A stretch of DNA of 64,000 nt from an uncultured bacterium. Lineage in GTDB: Bacteria; Cyanobacteriota; Vampirovibrionia; Gastranaerophilales; Gastranaerophilaceae. The notes under the pieces are model-generated. The model made no database searches. It worked only from the letters and a program-made list of their open reading frames with translations, and was not told the origin of the DNA. Where the stretch lies: positions 1 to 64,000 of the forward strand of contig CACZSN010000026.1 of assembly GCA_902783835.1 (NCBI GenBank), in the 5' to 3' direction. Positions 17,314 to 25,661 of this stretch are shown piece by piece. Made by a program: the position numbers and the translations under genes. Numbering within the stretch: the stretch's first letter is position 1; each line of letters starts with the position of its first letter.

Positions 17314-19493
17314 TCAATTTTCTTAAAAAATATCGCTCCGTATTGGGGCAGTGAAATTTTCAGAGGGGTTTTTCCGTCGGAAACAAGTTTTTCGGCATTG
17401 AGGAAAAGCCCCTCTCCGCCATATCTTTCATTATCCGTATTCAAAACTTCTTTCCATTTACCTTCAGGGAAAGGAATCATATAATTTTTCAAATAAGAAA
17501 CATTTGAGAAATTTTTTATTGTGTAAATTTCGTCCGCACAAGACTTGCAATCTGTCGCATGAACCCAAGAAATCGGATGCGAAACAGTATTGACAACTTC
17601 TCCGTCTTGCAAAGCTTCAAATTTAGCATTGATTTTATTCAAATCTTTCATTAATTTTCCGGTATTATAAAGGTCTCTGACATATTTATCACAATAACGG
17701 ATACTGCCGATTTTAGAATCTCTTAATGCATCTATTCCGGGTTTATAGCCTTTAGTTTCAAGATATTTTTCATATCCTGAAGAAAATTCTCTAAAGAATT
17801 TAAAATAGGTCATTTCGCCCCATTCATCGCCTTGAAATACCATTTTCGGTCCGGGACTTGAAAATACGGTCGACAATGCAAGTCTGTACATTTTCAAAGA
17901 TTTACGATAAGCCTGTTTCAAAGATGCAACCGTTGTTTTCAGCGATAAATAGTTTTGTTTTGCAAATTCAGCAAACTCTGTATCTGTCATTTTTTCGAGT
18001 TCACCTGTCATCAATTTTTTCAAAATCAAATGAGACACATGTGCAAATTCTTGTTCACGTTTATGCTTATAATTTTTCGGAATATTTTTATAAATATCAA
18101 TTTGTTTAGCAAAAATTTTGGTAATCAATCTTGTGCCGTCAATATTACCAATTTCATCGTGACTCATGGGGTATTTCACACGATGTTTAGAATTTTTTAT
18201 AACTCTGTCCAAAGATGTAATGCTTTTTGGATATCCGTTCCAATAATCAAGCATTAAAGCAGCAATTTGTTTATGGTAAGGGAAATCCCATTCCGAGTCA
18301 AAATTCAAAGCATCAAGAGAGCAATCATTTGCCATAATTTTGCTTATAAAATATCTGTGATTACGCAAATTTTCAGCTTTTTCATCAATAGGAAAAGGAG
18401 TTGTAACTCTATCGTCATTATCTCTTGCATCCTCAGCGATTAAAAACGCGTCATTTACGTGATAGTGCAACTCTGCGGCAATCATTTTCATCGTATAATC
18501 AGAGTGCATATATTTTGTCAAATCAAATCTCAAACCGTCACAATGATAATTTACAAGCCAATTTAAAGCCGCATTAACAATAAACCTTCTTGCGTGCTCA
18601 TAATTTTCTCCTTCATAATTGAACTTTAAGCCAAATTCGTTACATCCGTCGGTGTATGGTCCGGCATTATTGACATCTACCATATCAGGACCGAAATGAT
18701 TAGGAACAATATCCATTATTACATTCAAATTTAAAGAGTGTGCATAATCGATTAATGATTTTAAATCATCGGGAGTTCCGTAAGTATTATTCGGTGCAAA
18801 TTTGTCCACACCATCATAACCCCAATTGAAAGAAAAACAATTTTCAACCGGCATAATTTGTACGGCATTAAAACCGAGAGAAGCAGCCTGTTTAAATTTT
18901 GTTTTTGCAGATAAATAAGTTCCTTTTTCCGTCAAAGAAGGAATATTAACTTCAAAAATTCTCAAACTGCCGACAGGAGCCATTTTTCTCAAAGGTCCTG
19001 CTAATCTGCTTATTTTTGCCGGATTTTTTCCGTTTTGCCACTTTGAATCGTGCCATTTATATTTATGATGGTCAAAAATTATAGACCAAACACTAAACTT
19101 TTCCTGCAAAGCCGAATAAGGGTCACGAACCCGTTTTGTCGGCAAATTGGGACGTTCAATAACAAATCTGTATCTGTCCCCCGCTTTCGCAATTTTTTTG
19201 TTTACCTTTAATTCAAAAATTCCGTTACATTTATTTTCTAATGGTAAATATTTTATTGCCTTTTTACGCGGTGATTTAATTTCTACCGTAACGGATTGAA
19301 CATCCGAAAATGTTGCAAATCGGAAAAAAACATTTTTGTCCTTATCAACATAAGCTCCCCAATGAAGGTGTTCCGCTTCGTGAGAAGGGTTTAATTCAAG
19401 GTGGCAGGAAAGCTGTATTTGCGGAAACTTTCTTGCTCTTAACTGGTTATTTTCTCTTTTTAATGCTTTTTTATCTCGTTTTAAAAGGTTCAT
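17310..19493 (-). CDS. GH13 alpha-amylase-superfamily enzyme (maltooligosyltrehalose trehalohydrolase / branching-enzyme-like)
   Basis: 727 residues. An N-terminal beta-sandwich (about 35-130, CBM48-like) precedes a GH13 barrel. Catalytic regions: I DIVPNHFG, II DGLRFDLTKYM (nucleophile Asp), III FLIAEDARDND (Glu acid/base), IV YPMSHDEIGN (His-Asp). The stretches WGYDGVDKFAPNNTYGTPDDL and NHFGPDMVDVNNAGPY, and the SSPGPKMVFQGDEWG block, are nearer to TreZ and GlgB than to simple amylases. It would remodel glycogen-like glucan. Because no treY or glgA is in the window, TreZ versus branching enzyme cannot be decided here. Confidence 0.8.
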   Translation of the reverse strand: MNLLKRDKKALKRENNQLRARKFPQIQLSCHLELNPSHEAEHLHWGAYVDKDKNVFFRFATFSDVQSVTVEIKSPRKKAIKYLPLENKCNGIFELKVNKKIAKAGDRYRFVIERPNLPTKRVRDPYSALQEKFSVWSIIFDHHKYKWHDSKWQNGKNPAKISRLAGPLRKMAPVGSLRIFEVNIPSLTEKGTYLSAKTKFKQAASLGFNAVQIMPVENCFSFNWGYDGVDKFAPNNTYGTPDDLKSLIDYAHSLNLNVIMDIVPNHFGPDMVDVNNAGPYTDGCNEFGLKFNYEGENYEHARRFIVNAALNWLVNYHCDGLRFDLTKYMHSDYTMKMIAAELHYHVNDAFLIAEDARDNDDRVTTPFPIDEKAENLRNHRYFISKIMANDCSLDALNFDSEWDFPYHKQIAALMLDYWNGYPKSITSLDRVIKNSKHRVKYPMSHDEIGNIDGTRLITKIFAKQIDIYKNIPKNYKHKREQEFAHVSHLILKKLMTGELEKMTDTEFAEFAKQNYLSLKTTVASLKQAYRKSLKMYRLALSTVFSSPGPKMVFQGDEWGEMTYFKFFREFSSGYEKYLETKGYKPGIDALRDSKIGSIRYCDKYVRDLYNTGKLMKDLNKINAKFEALQDGEVVNTVSHPISWVHATDCKSCADEIYTIKNFSNVSYLKNYMIPFPEGKWKEVLNTDNERYGGEGLFLNAEKLVSDGKTPLKISLPQYGAIFFKKID

Positions 19494-19633
19494 AGTTGTC
19501 TGACTTTATTTTCTTATTCAATTTTAAGGCAATTTATTACCACAAAAAACATTTTAGCATAATAATCTTACAGAAAAATACACCGATTGAATAAAATATC
19601 GACTTTTTTCCAAAATAAATATATAATCAGACT

Positions 19634-20620
19634 ATGAAAGTTATTGGCGGATTGTCACATATACACGGTTTATCCCTTGCTTTGGGATTTTTTGACGGCA
19701 TTCATATCGGGCATGCCGTCGTTATTAAAAATGCCGTAAAATGTGCACAAATTATGAATACTCAATCCGGAGTTATTCTTTTCAGAAAGCATCCGAGAGA
19801 AACTTTTACCGGCAAAAAATGTGCAAACATTCTTGAATTCAACGAAAAATTAAATATGTTAAACCGTCTCGGAGTAGACTATGTTTTTTTACTTGATTTT
19901 AACGAAGATTTTGCAAAAATGACCGCAACAGACTACCTTGAAAAAATTATCTTGCCTTATTTTCAACCGGTAGCAATAACAACGGGATTCAATCATACAT
20001 TCGGGCTTGGAGGAGAAGGGTCTCCCGCACTGTTAAAACAGTATTCGGAAGACTTCAATTTCAAATACTACCAAATTCCGCCGATTACAACAAAAAACAC
20101 ACTTATCAGCTCAACAACAATTAAAAATTCCATAGCAAACTCCAATTTTGAACTGGCAAGAGACCTGCTCGGATACGGATTTTACATAAAATCACCCGTA
20201 ATACACGGAAGAAAAATCGGAAGAACAATTAATTTTCCCACTGCAAATTTAATTTATCCTGAAGATGTGATAAAAATTGAACGGGGAGTTTATTTCGTAA
20301 TTGTTTCAACAAACAGAAAAAATTACAGAGGGGTAATGAATTACGGACTTCGTCCAACCGTTGAAAAAGGAGAGATTATTGCCGTTCCCGAGGTTCATTT
20401 ACTTGATTTTTCGGGTAATCTATACGGAAATATTGTCAAAGTTTCACCCGTTGCTAAAATTCGCGACGAAAGACCTTTTAATTCATTAAATGAATTAAAA
20501 GAACAAATTACAAAAGATTGTGAATTTGCATCAAATTATCAACTCGGAAAGCCTAAGCACGAAAAGAAAACTAAGCTTTGTCCGGAACAAACCAAGGTAC
20601 CCGCTCCGGATTTTCTTTAA
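19634..20620 (+). CDS. ribF: Bifunctional riboflavin kinase / FAD synthetase
   Basis: 328 residues. The N-terminal nucleotidyltransferase (GFFDGIHIGH, the HxGH adenylation motif; TTGFNHTFG) makes FAD; the C-terminal kinase domain (about 180-300; GRTINFPTANL, RGVYFV) makes FMN. A 25-residue tail rich in Lys/Pro extends beyond the usual end and overlaps the 3' end of the convergent radical SAM gene by 50 bases. Confidence 0.93.
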   Translation: MKVIGGLSHIHGLSLALGFFDGIHIGHAVVIKNAVKCAQIMNTQSGVILFRKHPRETFTGKKCANILEFNEKLNMLNRLGVDYVFLLDFNEDFAKMTATDYLEKIILPYFQPVAITTGFNHTFGLGGEGSPALLKQYSEDFNFKYYQIPPITTKNTLISSTTIKNSIANSNFELARDLLGYGFYIKSPVIHGRKIGRTINFPTANLIYPEDVIKIERGVYFVIVSTNRKNYRGVMNYGLRPTVEKGEIIAVPEVHLLDFSGNLYGNIVKVSPVAKIRDERPFNSLNELKEQITKDCEFASNYQLGKPKHEKKTKLCPEQTKVPAPDFL

Positions 20621-21659
20621 GCATATTGTTTACTCTTTCGTACATTTCAAAATGAGTTCCGTATTTATCGGATAATTTTTTAATTTCATGAATAAAATCA
20701 AAAATACTTTGCGGCAAATCTTGTTCGTGAGCCTTAAACCAATTTTCTTCAAGGTCAATAATTGTAGTATGAATACCTGATTCAACATCAGCTTTTATCC
20801 AATTTTCAACCTCTTCAAGAGTATCATTTACCCCGGGAATTACAATAAATTTCGTACCGACGCATATATTTCCGACCATATACATATCGGGGGTCAATGC
20901 GTGCATTCTTGAAACTTGTGCAGCCGCATATCTTCTTGCATTTTCGCGAACTTTATCATATTGAGGAACTTGTTTAATTTTTTTATAAGTTTCCGCACAA
21001 CCCGCATCAACGGAAACAATAACCCGCAAACGACCTTCACGGATTCCTCTTTCCAAAATCGGACTGTATTTAATACCTGAAGTGTGAACTCTTAAATCAT
21101 AAAATTTATAATCCAATAATAATCTTACGATGTCCTCAAATTCAGGTAACAAGGTAGGTTCACCGCCACCGAAGTGAATACTTCCGCCTCTTCTTAAAAT
21201 ATTTTTTTGAAGCATTTCTTTTAATATAGGTAACACTGAATACGGTTTGTGTTTAAATTGAAATTCTTCAGGGTGTTGAGCCTCGAAACAATACGTACAC
21301 TTACAATTGCAATCAACCCAATGACTAATATAGAGATTGGAAATATATTCACCTTCTTTTTCCCAATCTTCAGCCATACGTTTTTCCAAAAAAGGACAAT
21401 CTACGCAATTATCGTTAATTAAGCCTTTTTTATACAATCTGTTAAAGGTTCGTTTTTGTTTAAATAAATGTTCCCAATTAATCGGTTGACCGTTATAATC
21501 ATCCTTAACGAGGGTATGACCGCCGCCGACATGCCCGCAATAACAACACATTGTCATTTTATATCTAAAGAACACAAGACCGTGTTGTATCCAAGGGCAG
21601 CTGTAAAAAGCCGGTTTTGGAAGGTTAGAGCAGTCATATTTTTCATTATACTTAAACAT
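20571..21659 (-). CDS. Radical SAM protein, N-terminal SPASM-like family (paralog A)
   Basis: 362 residues. N-terminal Cys-rich domain: C38-C39, C41, GGG at 45-47, NW at 61-62, CxxC at 85-88. Radical SAM motif CNCKCTYC (C117, C121, C124) and GGGEPT follow. It carries an insert compared with its paralogs in the later barrel (AQVSRMHALTPDMYMVG). The last gene of a three-gene minus operon; AAAGGAG precedes its ATG, 2 bases after the stop of paralog B. The substrate is unknown. Confidence 0.85.
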   Translation of the reverse strand: MFKYNEKYDCSNLPKPAFYSCPWIQHGLVFFRYKMTMCCYCGHVGGGHTLVKDDYNGQPINWEHLFKQKRTFNRLYKKGLINDNCVDCPFLEKRMAEDWEKEGEYISNLYISHWVDCNCKCTYCFEAQHPEEFQFKHKPYSVLPILKEMLQKNILRRGGSIHFGGGEPTLLPEFEDIVRLLLDYKFYDLRVHTSGIKYSPILERGIREGRLRVIVSVDAGCAETYKKIKQVPQYDKVRENARRYAAAQVSRMHALTPDMYMVGNICVGTKFIVIPGVNDTLEEVENWIKADVESGIHTTIIDLEENWFKAHEQDLPQSIFDFIHEIKKLSDKYGTHFEMYERVNNMLKENPERVPWFVPDKA

Positions 21660-21661
21660 AA

Positions 21662-22702
21662 TTACTCCTTTATTTTTCTCATTGTACCACCAAAAACGGC
21701 AGTTTTAACGTGATGAATTTTCCGCATAATGGAAGCTCTTTCGTCATATCGCAAGTTTAATTTTTCTCTGTCTGCAATTTTTTTGGCAAAAACGATAAGT
21801 TCATAAATTCTTCTTTCATTTTGCAAATTATTCAGATTTTTTTGAATCCAACGCCAATCGACATCGATTGCAACTTCCTGAATACCTAACGCTTCGGAAT
21901 TTTCCAACCAAAGTTCAATTTCCTTTTCATTATCATTATAATCCGGAACAATAATGAATTTAGAGCAGAGATAAAATTTCTTGTCTCCTTGAGCGATAGC
22001 GTAATTTCTCAAATTTTCCGTCACTTTATCATAAGTCGGAACAAGTTTAATTTTTTCGTATGTTTCGCGAGTACCGGCATCAATAGAAATAACGAGTTGA
22101 ATTTTGTGTTCAGCCAAACCTTTTTCAATCGCCTTAGAATATTTTATTCCGGAAGAATTAATCAACAAATTATCGCAACCGTAATCCAAAAGAAGATGAA
22201 GCATATCTTCGAACTCGGGATAAATGGTTGATTCACCGCCGGCAATTGAAATAAAAGCATGTTTATCCAAAAGATTTTTGTTACACATATCTTGCAAAAC
22301 AGGCAAAATATCATAATGTTTATTTATTTTTTTTAATTCTTCATCGCGAATTGCGGGACAATAAACGCATCTGCAATTACAATCAATCCAATGTGTCAAC
22401 AATAAACGGTTTATATAATTTTCATCATCCCATTCACCGTCGTGAAGAAGAATGCAACCCTTACATTTTGCATAAGTTTCACCGGTTCTTTGGACATCAC
22501 GCATTTCTTTTTTCATTTTAAAAACGTTGTCCCAATCCATCGGTTCACCGTGATAGTTATGGATAAGGATAGGTCTTCCGCCACCTTCATTACACTGCGA
22601 ACAGCAAACCCGAACGAGATTACAATGGTCAAAAATTATGCCATGTTCAAGCCAATCGCAACTTTGAAAAATATGTTTATTTTCTGTTTCCAAATTTTCC
22701 AT
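21662..22702 (-). CDS. Radical SAM protein, N-terminal SPASM-like family (paralog B)
   Basis: 346 residues. The same design: C33-C34, C37, GGG 40-42, DW 56-57, CxxC at 80-83, then CNCRCVYC (C108, C112, C115). The SAM-binding motif reads AGGEST rather than GGGEPT, a divergence among the paralogs that may change substrate or SAM contacts. Middle gene of the minus operon, starting 5 bases after the stop of paralog C. Confidence 0.85.
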   Translation of the reverse strand: MENLETENKHIFQSCDWLEHGIIFDHCNLVRVCCSQCNEGGGRPILIHNYHGEPMDWDNVFKMKKEMRDVQRTGETYAKCKGCILLHDGEWDDENYINRLLLTHWIDCNCRCVYCPAIRDEELKKINKHYDILPVLQDMCNKNLLDKHAFISIAGGESTIYPEFEDMLHLLLDYGCDNLLINSSGIKYSKAIEKGLAEHKIQLVISIDAGTRETYEKIKLVPTYDKVTENLRNYAIAQGDKKFYLCSKFIIVPDYNDNEKEIELWLENSEALGIQEVAIDVDWRWIQKNLNNLQNERRIYELIVFAKKIADREKLNLRYDERASIMRKIHHVKTAVFGGTMRKIKE

Positions 22703-22707
22703 AAAAA

Positions 22708-23685
22708 TTACGCTTCAGATTTTTCTTCAAGTTCTCTTTTTCTGTCTTCACGAAGATTCATAGCTCTTTCGTAAAGTTGATATTCATTAAGACCGTATTG
22801 ATAGTGGTTATTAACAACATAATCGAACAAATCATATACGTGTTGAGGAATATGGTGTCTGTTTGCCTTAAACCAGTGATCTTCAATATCAAAAGCAACT
22901 TTTTTAACACCTGCTTCCTGACATTGTTTAAGCCATTCCTGAATTTCTTCAAGAGTGTCATTAAATCCGGGCATAAGAACATATTTTACGTATAATTTAC
23001 CGTCTGCTTTTGCATATTTCGCAATATTTTCACGAACCTTTTCAAAAGCATTAATGTTTTTAACTTTTTTGTAAGTTTCGGGGTTTGCGGAATCGATAGA
23101 AATAATCGTTGTAACTTTGCCTTCCGCAAGACCTTTAAAAATAGCGGGAGAGAATTTTATTCCCGAAGAGTGAATTCTGATGTTGTTGATTCCGTGAGAT
23201 AAAAAAGCTCCGAGCAAATCTTCAAATTCTTCAAGAATAGTCGGTTCACCACCGCCGAAAGTAATTTCTCCGCCGTTTCTGATTAAGTTTTTATCAAGCA
23301 TATCCTTGATAACGGGATAAACCTTATAAAATTCACGTGTATTATAGTAATACTTATCTTCGTCAGTATAACAATAAATACAATTACAGTTACAATGAGA
23401 CCAATGTCCGATTAACATTTCGCTGAAATAATCTTCATCGTCCCAATCTTTTTCTTCAAGATAATAGCAACCCTTACATTTTTTATAAATTTCGCCGCTT
23501 TTATGAAGATTTCTGAGTTCACGTCTTTTTTCAAAGAATTTTTCCCAATCAATTTGTTCGCCGAAATAATCGGGAACACATTCTATTTGTCCGCCGCCTT
23601 CGTGACTTGATATACAGCAACATTCAATATTTCTTGAAAAGAATGCGATTCCGTGTTCTAAATGTTTGCAACTAATATATTTCAT
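22708..23685 (-). CDS. Radical SAM protein, N-terminal SPASM-like family (paralog C)
   Basis: 325 residues. Cys-rich N-terminus: C22-C23-C24, GGG 30-32, DW 46-47, CKGC 70-73. Core motif CNCNCIYC (C98, C102, C105) and FGGGEPT. First gene of the minus operon, divergent from paralog D across a 189-base region. Its length and spacing of motifs match paralog D almost exactly, so C and D are probably the closest pair. Confidence 0.85.
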   Translation of the reverse strand: MKYISCKHLEHGIAFFSRNIECCCISSHEGGGQIECVPDYFGEQIDWEKFFEKRRELRNLHKSGEIYKKCKGCYYLEEKDWDDEDYFSEMLIGHWSHCNCNCIYCYTDEDKYYYNTREFYKVYPVIKDMLDKNLIRNGGEITFGGGEPTILEEFEDLLGAFLSHGINNIRIHSSGIKFSPAIFKGLAEGKVTTIISIDSANPETYKKVKNINAFEKVRENIAKYAKADGKLYVKYVLMPGFNDTLEEIQEWLKQCQEAGVKKVAFDIEDHWFKANRHHIPQHVYDLFDYVVNNHYQYGLNEYQLYERAMNLREDRKRELEEKSEA

Positions 23686-23805
23686 GAATTTTTTCCCGTT
23701 ATTAAAAATATCTCAATAAAATAATTATATTGCCAATAATAATAATATTCAACAAATGATGTAGTTTTATAACTTAGAGAAAAGAAGATAAATTTTCTCA
23801 AAAAC

Positions 23806-23834
23806 TTGACGAGCAATATCAACGATGATACCTT
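23806..23834 (+). promoter_or_regulatory. Putative promoter for the plus-strand radical SAM/DUF1796 pair
   Basis: TTGACG (23806-23811), 17 bases, TACCTT (23829-23834); the -10 is weak. An AT-rich hairpin GAGAAAA/TTTTCTC (23777-23799) lies just upstream in the divergent region. Confidence 0.4.
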
Positions 23835-23874
23835 ATAAAGTAGGAATATTATTTGATTTTTAAGGAAGATAATT

Positions 23875-24840
23875 TTGAGATACAAAAGTTGCGGATACAT
23901 AGAACACGGTGTAGATTTTGAACACAGAAGGTTAACGACATGTTGTTTCACATGCCATTCGGGCGGAGGTCACATTGACATTGTGGACAATTATAACGGA
24001 GAGCTCGTTGACTGGGATAAAGTGTTTGAAATGAAACGCAAATTGAGAGAAGAACACAAAAAAGGGAACATTACACCTCAATGTAAAGGCTGTGTTTTCT
24101 TGTGCGAAAAAGATTGGGACGATGAAGATTACATCGACAGACTCCAATTTAATTACTGGATTAAATGCAACAGCAAATGTATCTACTGTTATGCGGAAAA
24201 TAACAAAACACACTATGAACATTTAATTCCTTACAATGTTGTTCCTGCCGTAAAAGACTTGATTGACAGAGGTCTTTTGCGAAATGGCGGAGAAATCGCC
24301 TTTGGCGGCGGTGAACCGACTATTTATCCGGAATTGGATGATTTGATTAATTTATTTACGCAAAACGGAATTACCAATATGCGTATCCATTCTTCAGGGA
24401 TAAAATATTCACAAGCCATTGAAGACTCAATAAAAGCGGGAGCTTTGAATGTTGTAATTTCAATAGATTCTTCTTCTCCCGAAACATATAAAAGAATTAA
24501 ACGAGTTGATTGTTACGATAAAGTCGTTGAAAATATGAAAAAATATGCAAAAGCCAATACCGAAGGTTACGGATTAATGACTTCAAAATACATCATAATC
24601 CCGCATATCAACGATAATATCCAAGAAATTGAAAATTGGATTCAACAAACAAGATCATTCGGCAGTCGTTGGCTTGCTCTTGACATTGAAGACGTGTGGT
24701 ACAAGATGAACAGAAATCACATTCCCGATTTTTATCTTGACCTAATCAATTACGTAATATCAAGAGCAAAAGACCTCGATATGAAAATCGAACTCTATGA
24801 CAGAGCAAAAGGTTTAAAAGAAGGCTTAAACGTAGTTTAA
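23875..24840 (+). CDS. Radical SAM protein, N-terminal SPASM-like family (paralog D)
   Basis: 321 residues. The start is TTG at 23875 with AAGGAAG 8 bases upstream, in register with the paralog starts (MRYKSCGYIEHG versus MKYISCKHLEHG). N-terminal C23-C24, C27, GGG 30-32, DW 46-47, CKGC 70-73. The core motif is CNSKCIYC (C98, C102, C105); the extra Cys of the other paralogs is Ser here, showing it is not essential. Stop overlaps the DUF1796 start (TAATG). Confidence 0.85.
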   Translation: MRYKSCGYIEHGVDFEHRRLTTCCFTCHSGGGHIDIVDNYNGELVDWDKVFEMKRKLREEHKKGNITPQCKGCVFLCEKDWDDEDYIDRLQFNYWIKCNSKCIYCYAENNKTHYEHLIPYNVVPAVKDLIDRGLLRNGGEIAFGGGEPTIYPELDDLINLFTQNGITNMRIHSSGIKYSQAIEDSIKAGALNVVISIDSSSPETYKRIKRVDCYDKVVENMKKYAKANTEGYGLMTSKYIIIPHINDNIQEIENWIQQTRSFGSRWLALDIEDVWYKMNRNHIPDFYLDLINYVISRAKDLDMKIELYDRAKGLKEGLNVV

Positions 24841-25550
24841 TGAAAATTTCACTGCTTGAAAAAATTATCAGACATGTGAAAAATACCTGCAAAAATCCGT
24901 CTTACGAAATTGTTTCGCTCGGACCTAATTGTTACCCGCGAACCGTTTTGACAAGAATGAAATTAATAAAACGGAAAAGTTGCGGAAGAAGAACAATGCC
25001 TTTTGACTTTGCATATTATCATCACGCAAAATTTATAACAGAATTTTTGCAAAATGATTTTGCGGATTTTTTTAAGGATTTGCATTACTCGGATTTTTGC
25101 AAATCTTTTGACAGCGGAGAAAAAATCAATTTTAGCCACGAAGCATATCTGAAAGAAAACGAAAAATCAAAACTTATCAATATTTATAAAAAAAGAATAA
25201 ATAATTTTCGGGAAGAATTACAACAAACAAAACCTATCGTTTTTTTGCAAATTTTAAAAGATGAAAACGTCGGCGAGGATTGCAAAAATACCTATAAAAC
25301 GCTGAAAAAAATTTGTGCCGGCAGAAAATTTGCCTACATCGTAATCGATTGCAAAGACATAATCCAGCCGCAGAAAATACCGTTTGAGATATATTTGACT
25401 AAAATGCATCTTCCGCAAGAAGATACGGATATTTTTTCCCCTGATTTTTATAAGAGTGATTACGGCAAAATTTTTGAAGAAAAGATTGCTAATTTTATTG
25501 GAAATGTTATCATGAAGGAGTTCGGAGATAATGTTGAAAGATTTTTATGA
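24840..25550 (+). CDS. DUF1796 putative cysteine peptidase family protein
   Basis: 236 residues. The N-terminal motif IVSLGPNCYPRTVL followed by RTMPFDFAYYHHAKFITEFL is that of DUF1796, proposed to be papain-like with the Cys of GxNC as nucleophile. Members occur in polysaccharide and glycopeptide-like clusters. Translational coupling to paralog D suggests the two act on the same product. No signal peptide; cytoplasmic. Enzymatic activity is not established for the family. Confidence 0.75.
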   Translation: MKISLLEKIIRHVKNTCKNPSYEIVSLGPNCYPRTVLTRMKLIKRKSCGRRTMPFDFAYYHHAKFITEFLQNDFADFFKDLHYSDFCKSFDSGEKINFSHEAYLKENEKSKLINIYKKRINNFREELQQTKPIVFLQILKDENVGEDCKNTYKTLKKICAGRKFAYIVIDCKDIIQPQKIPFEIYLTKMHLPQEDTDIFSPDFYKSDYGKIFEEKIANFIGNVIMKEFGDNVERFL

Positions 25551-25661
25551 AGAATTGTAACGATTTTAAAACAATTTTCCGAAAAACGAGTGTTTTTTAG
25601 TAAACGGGTAGCAAAAAAATCGGCGGTAATGCTTTTGAACATGTGAAAGTGAGAAATCGAC

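Noticed and set aside
20571-24840. RiPP (peptide natural product) cluster with precursor
   Set aside because: Several radical SAM genes, but no short precursor-like gene, leader recognition domain or exporter found next to them.
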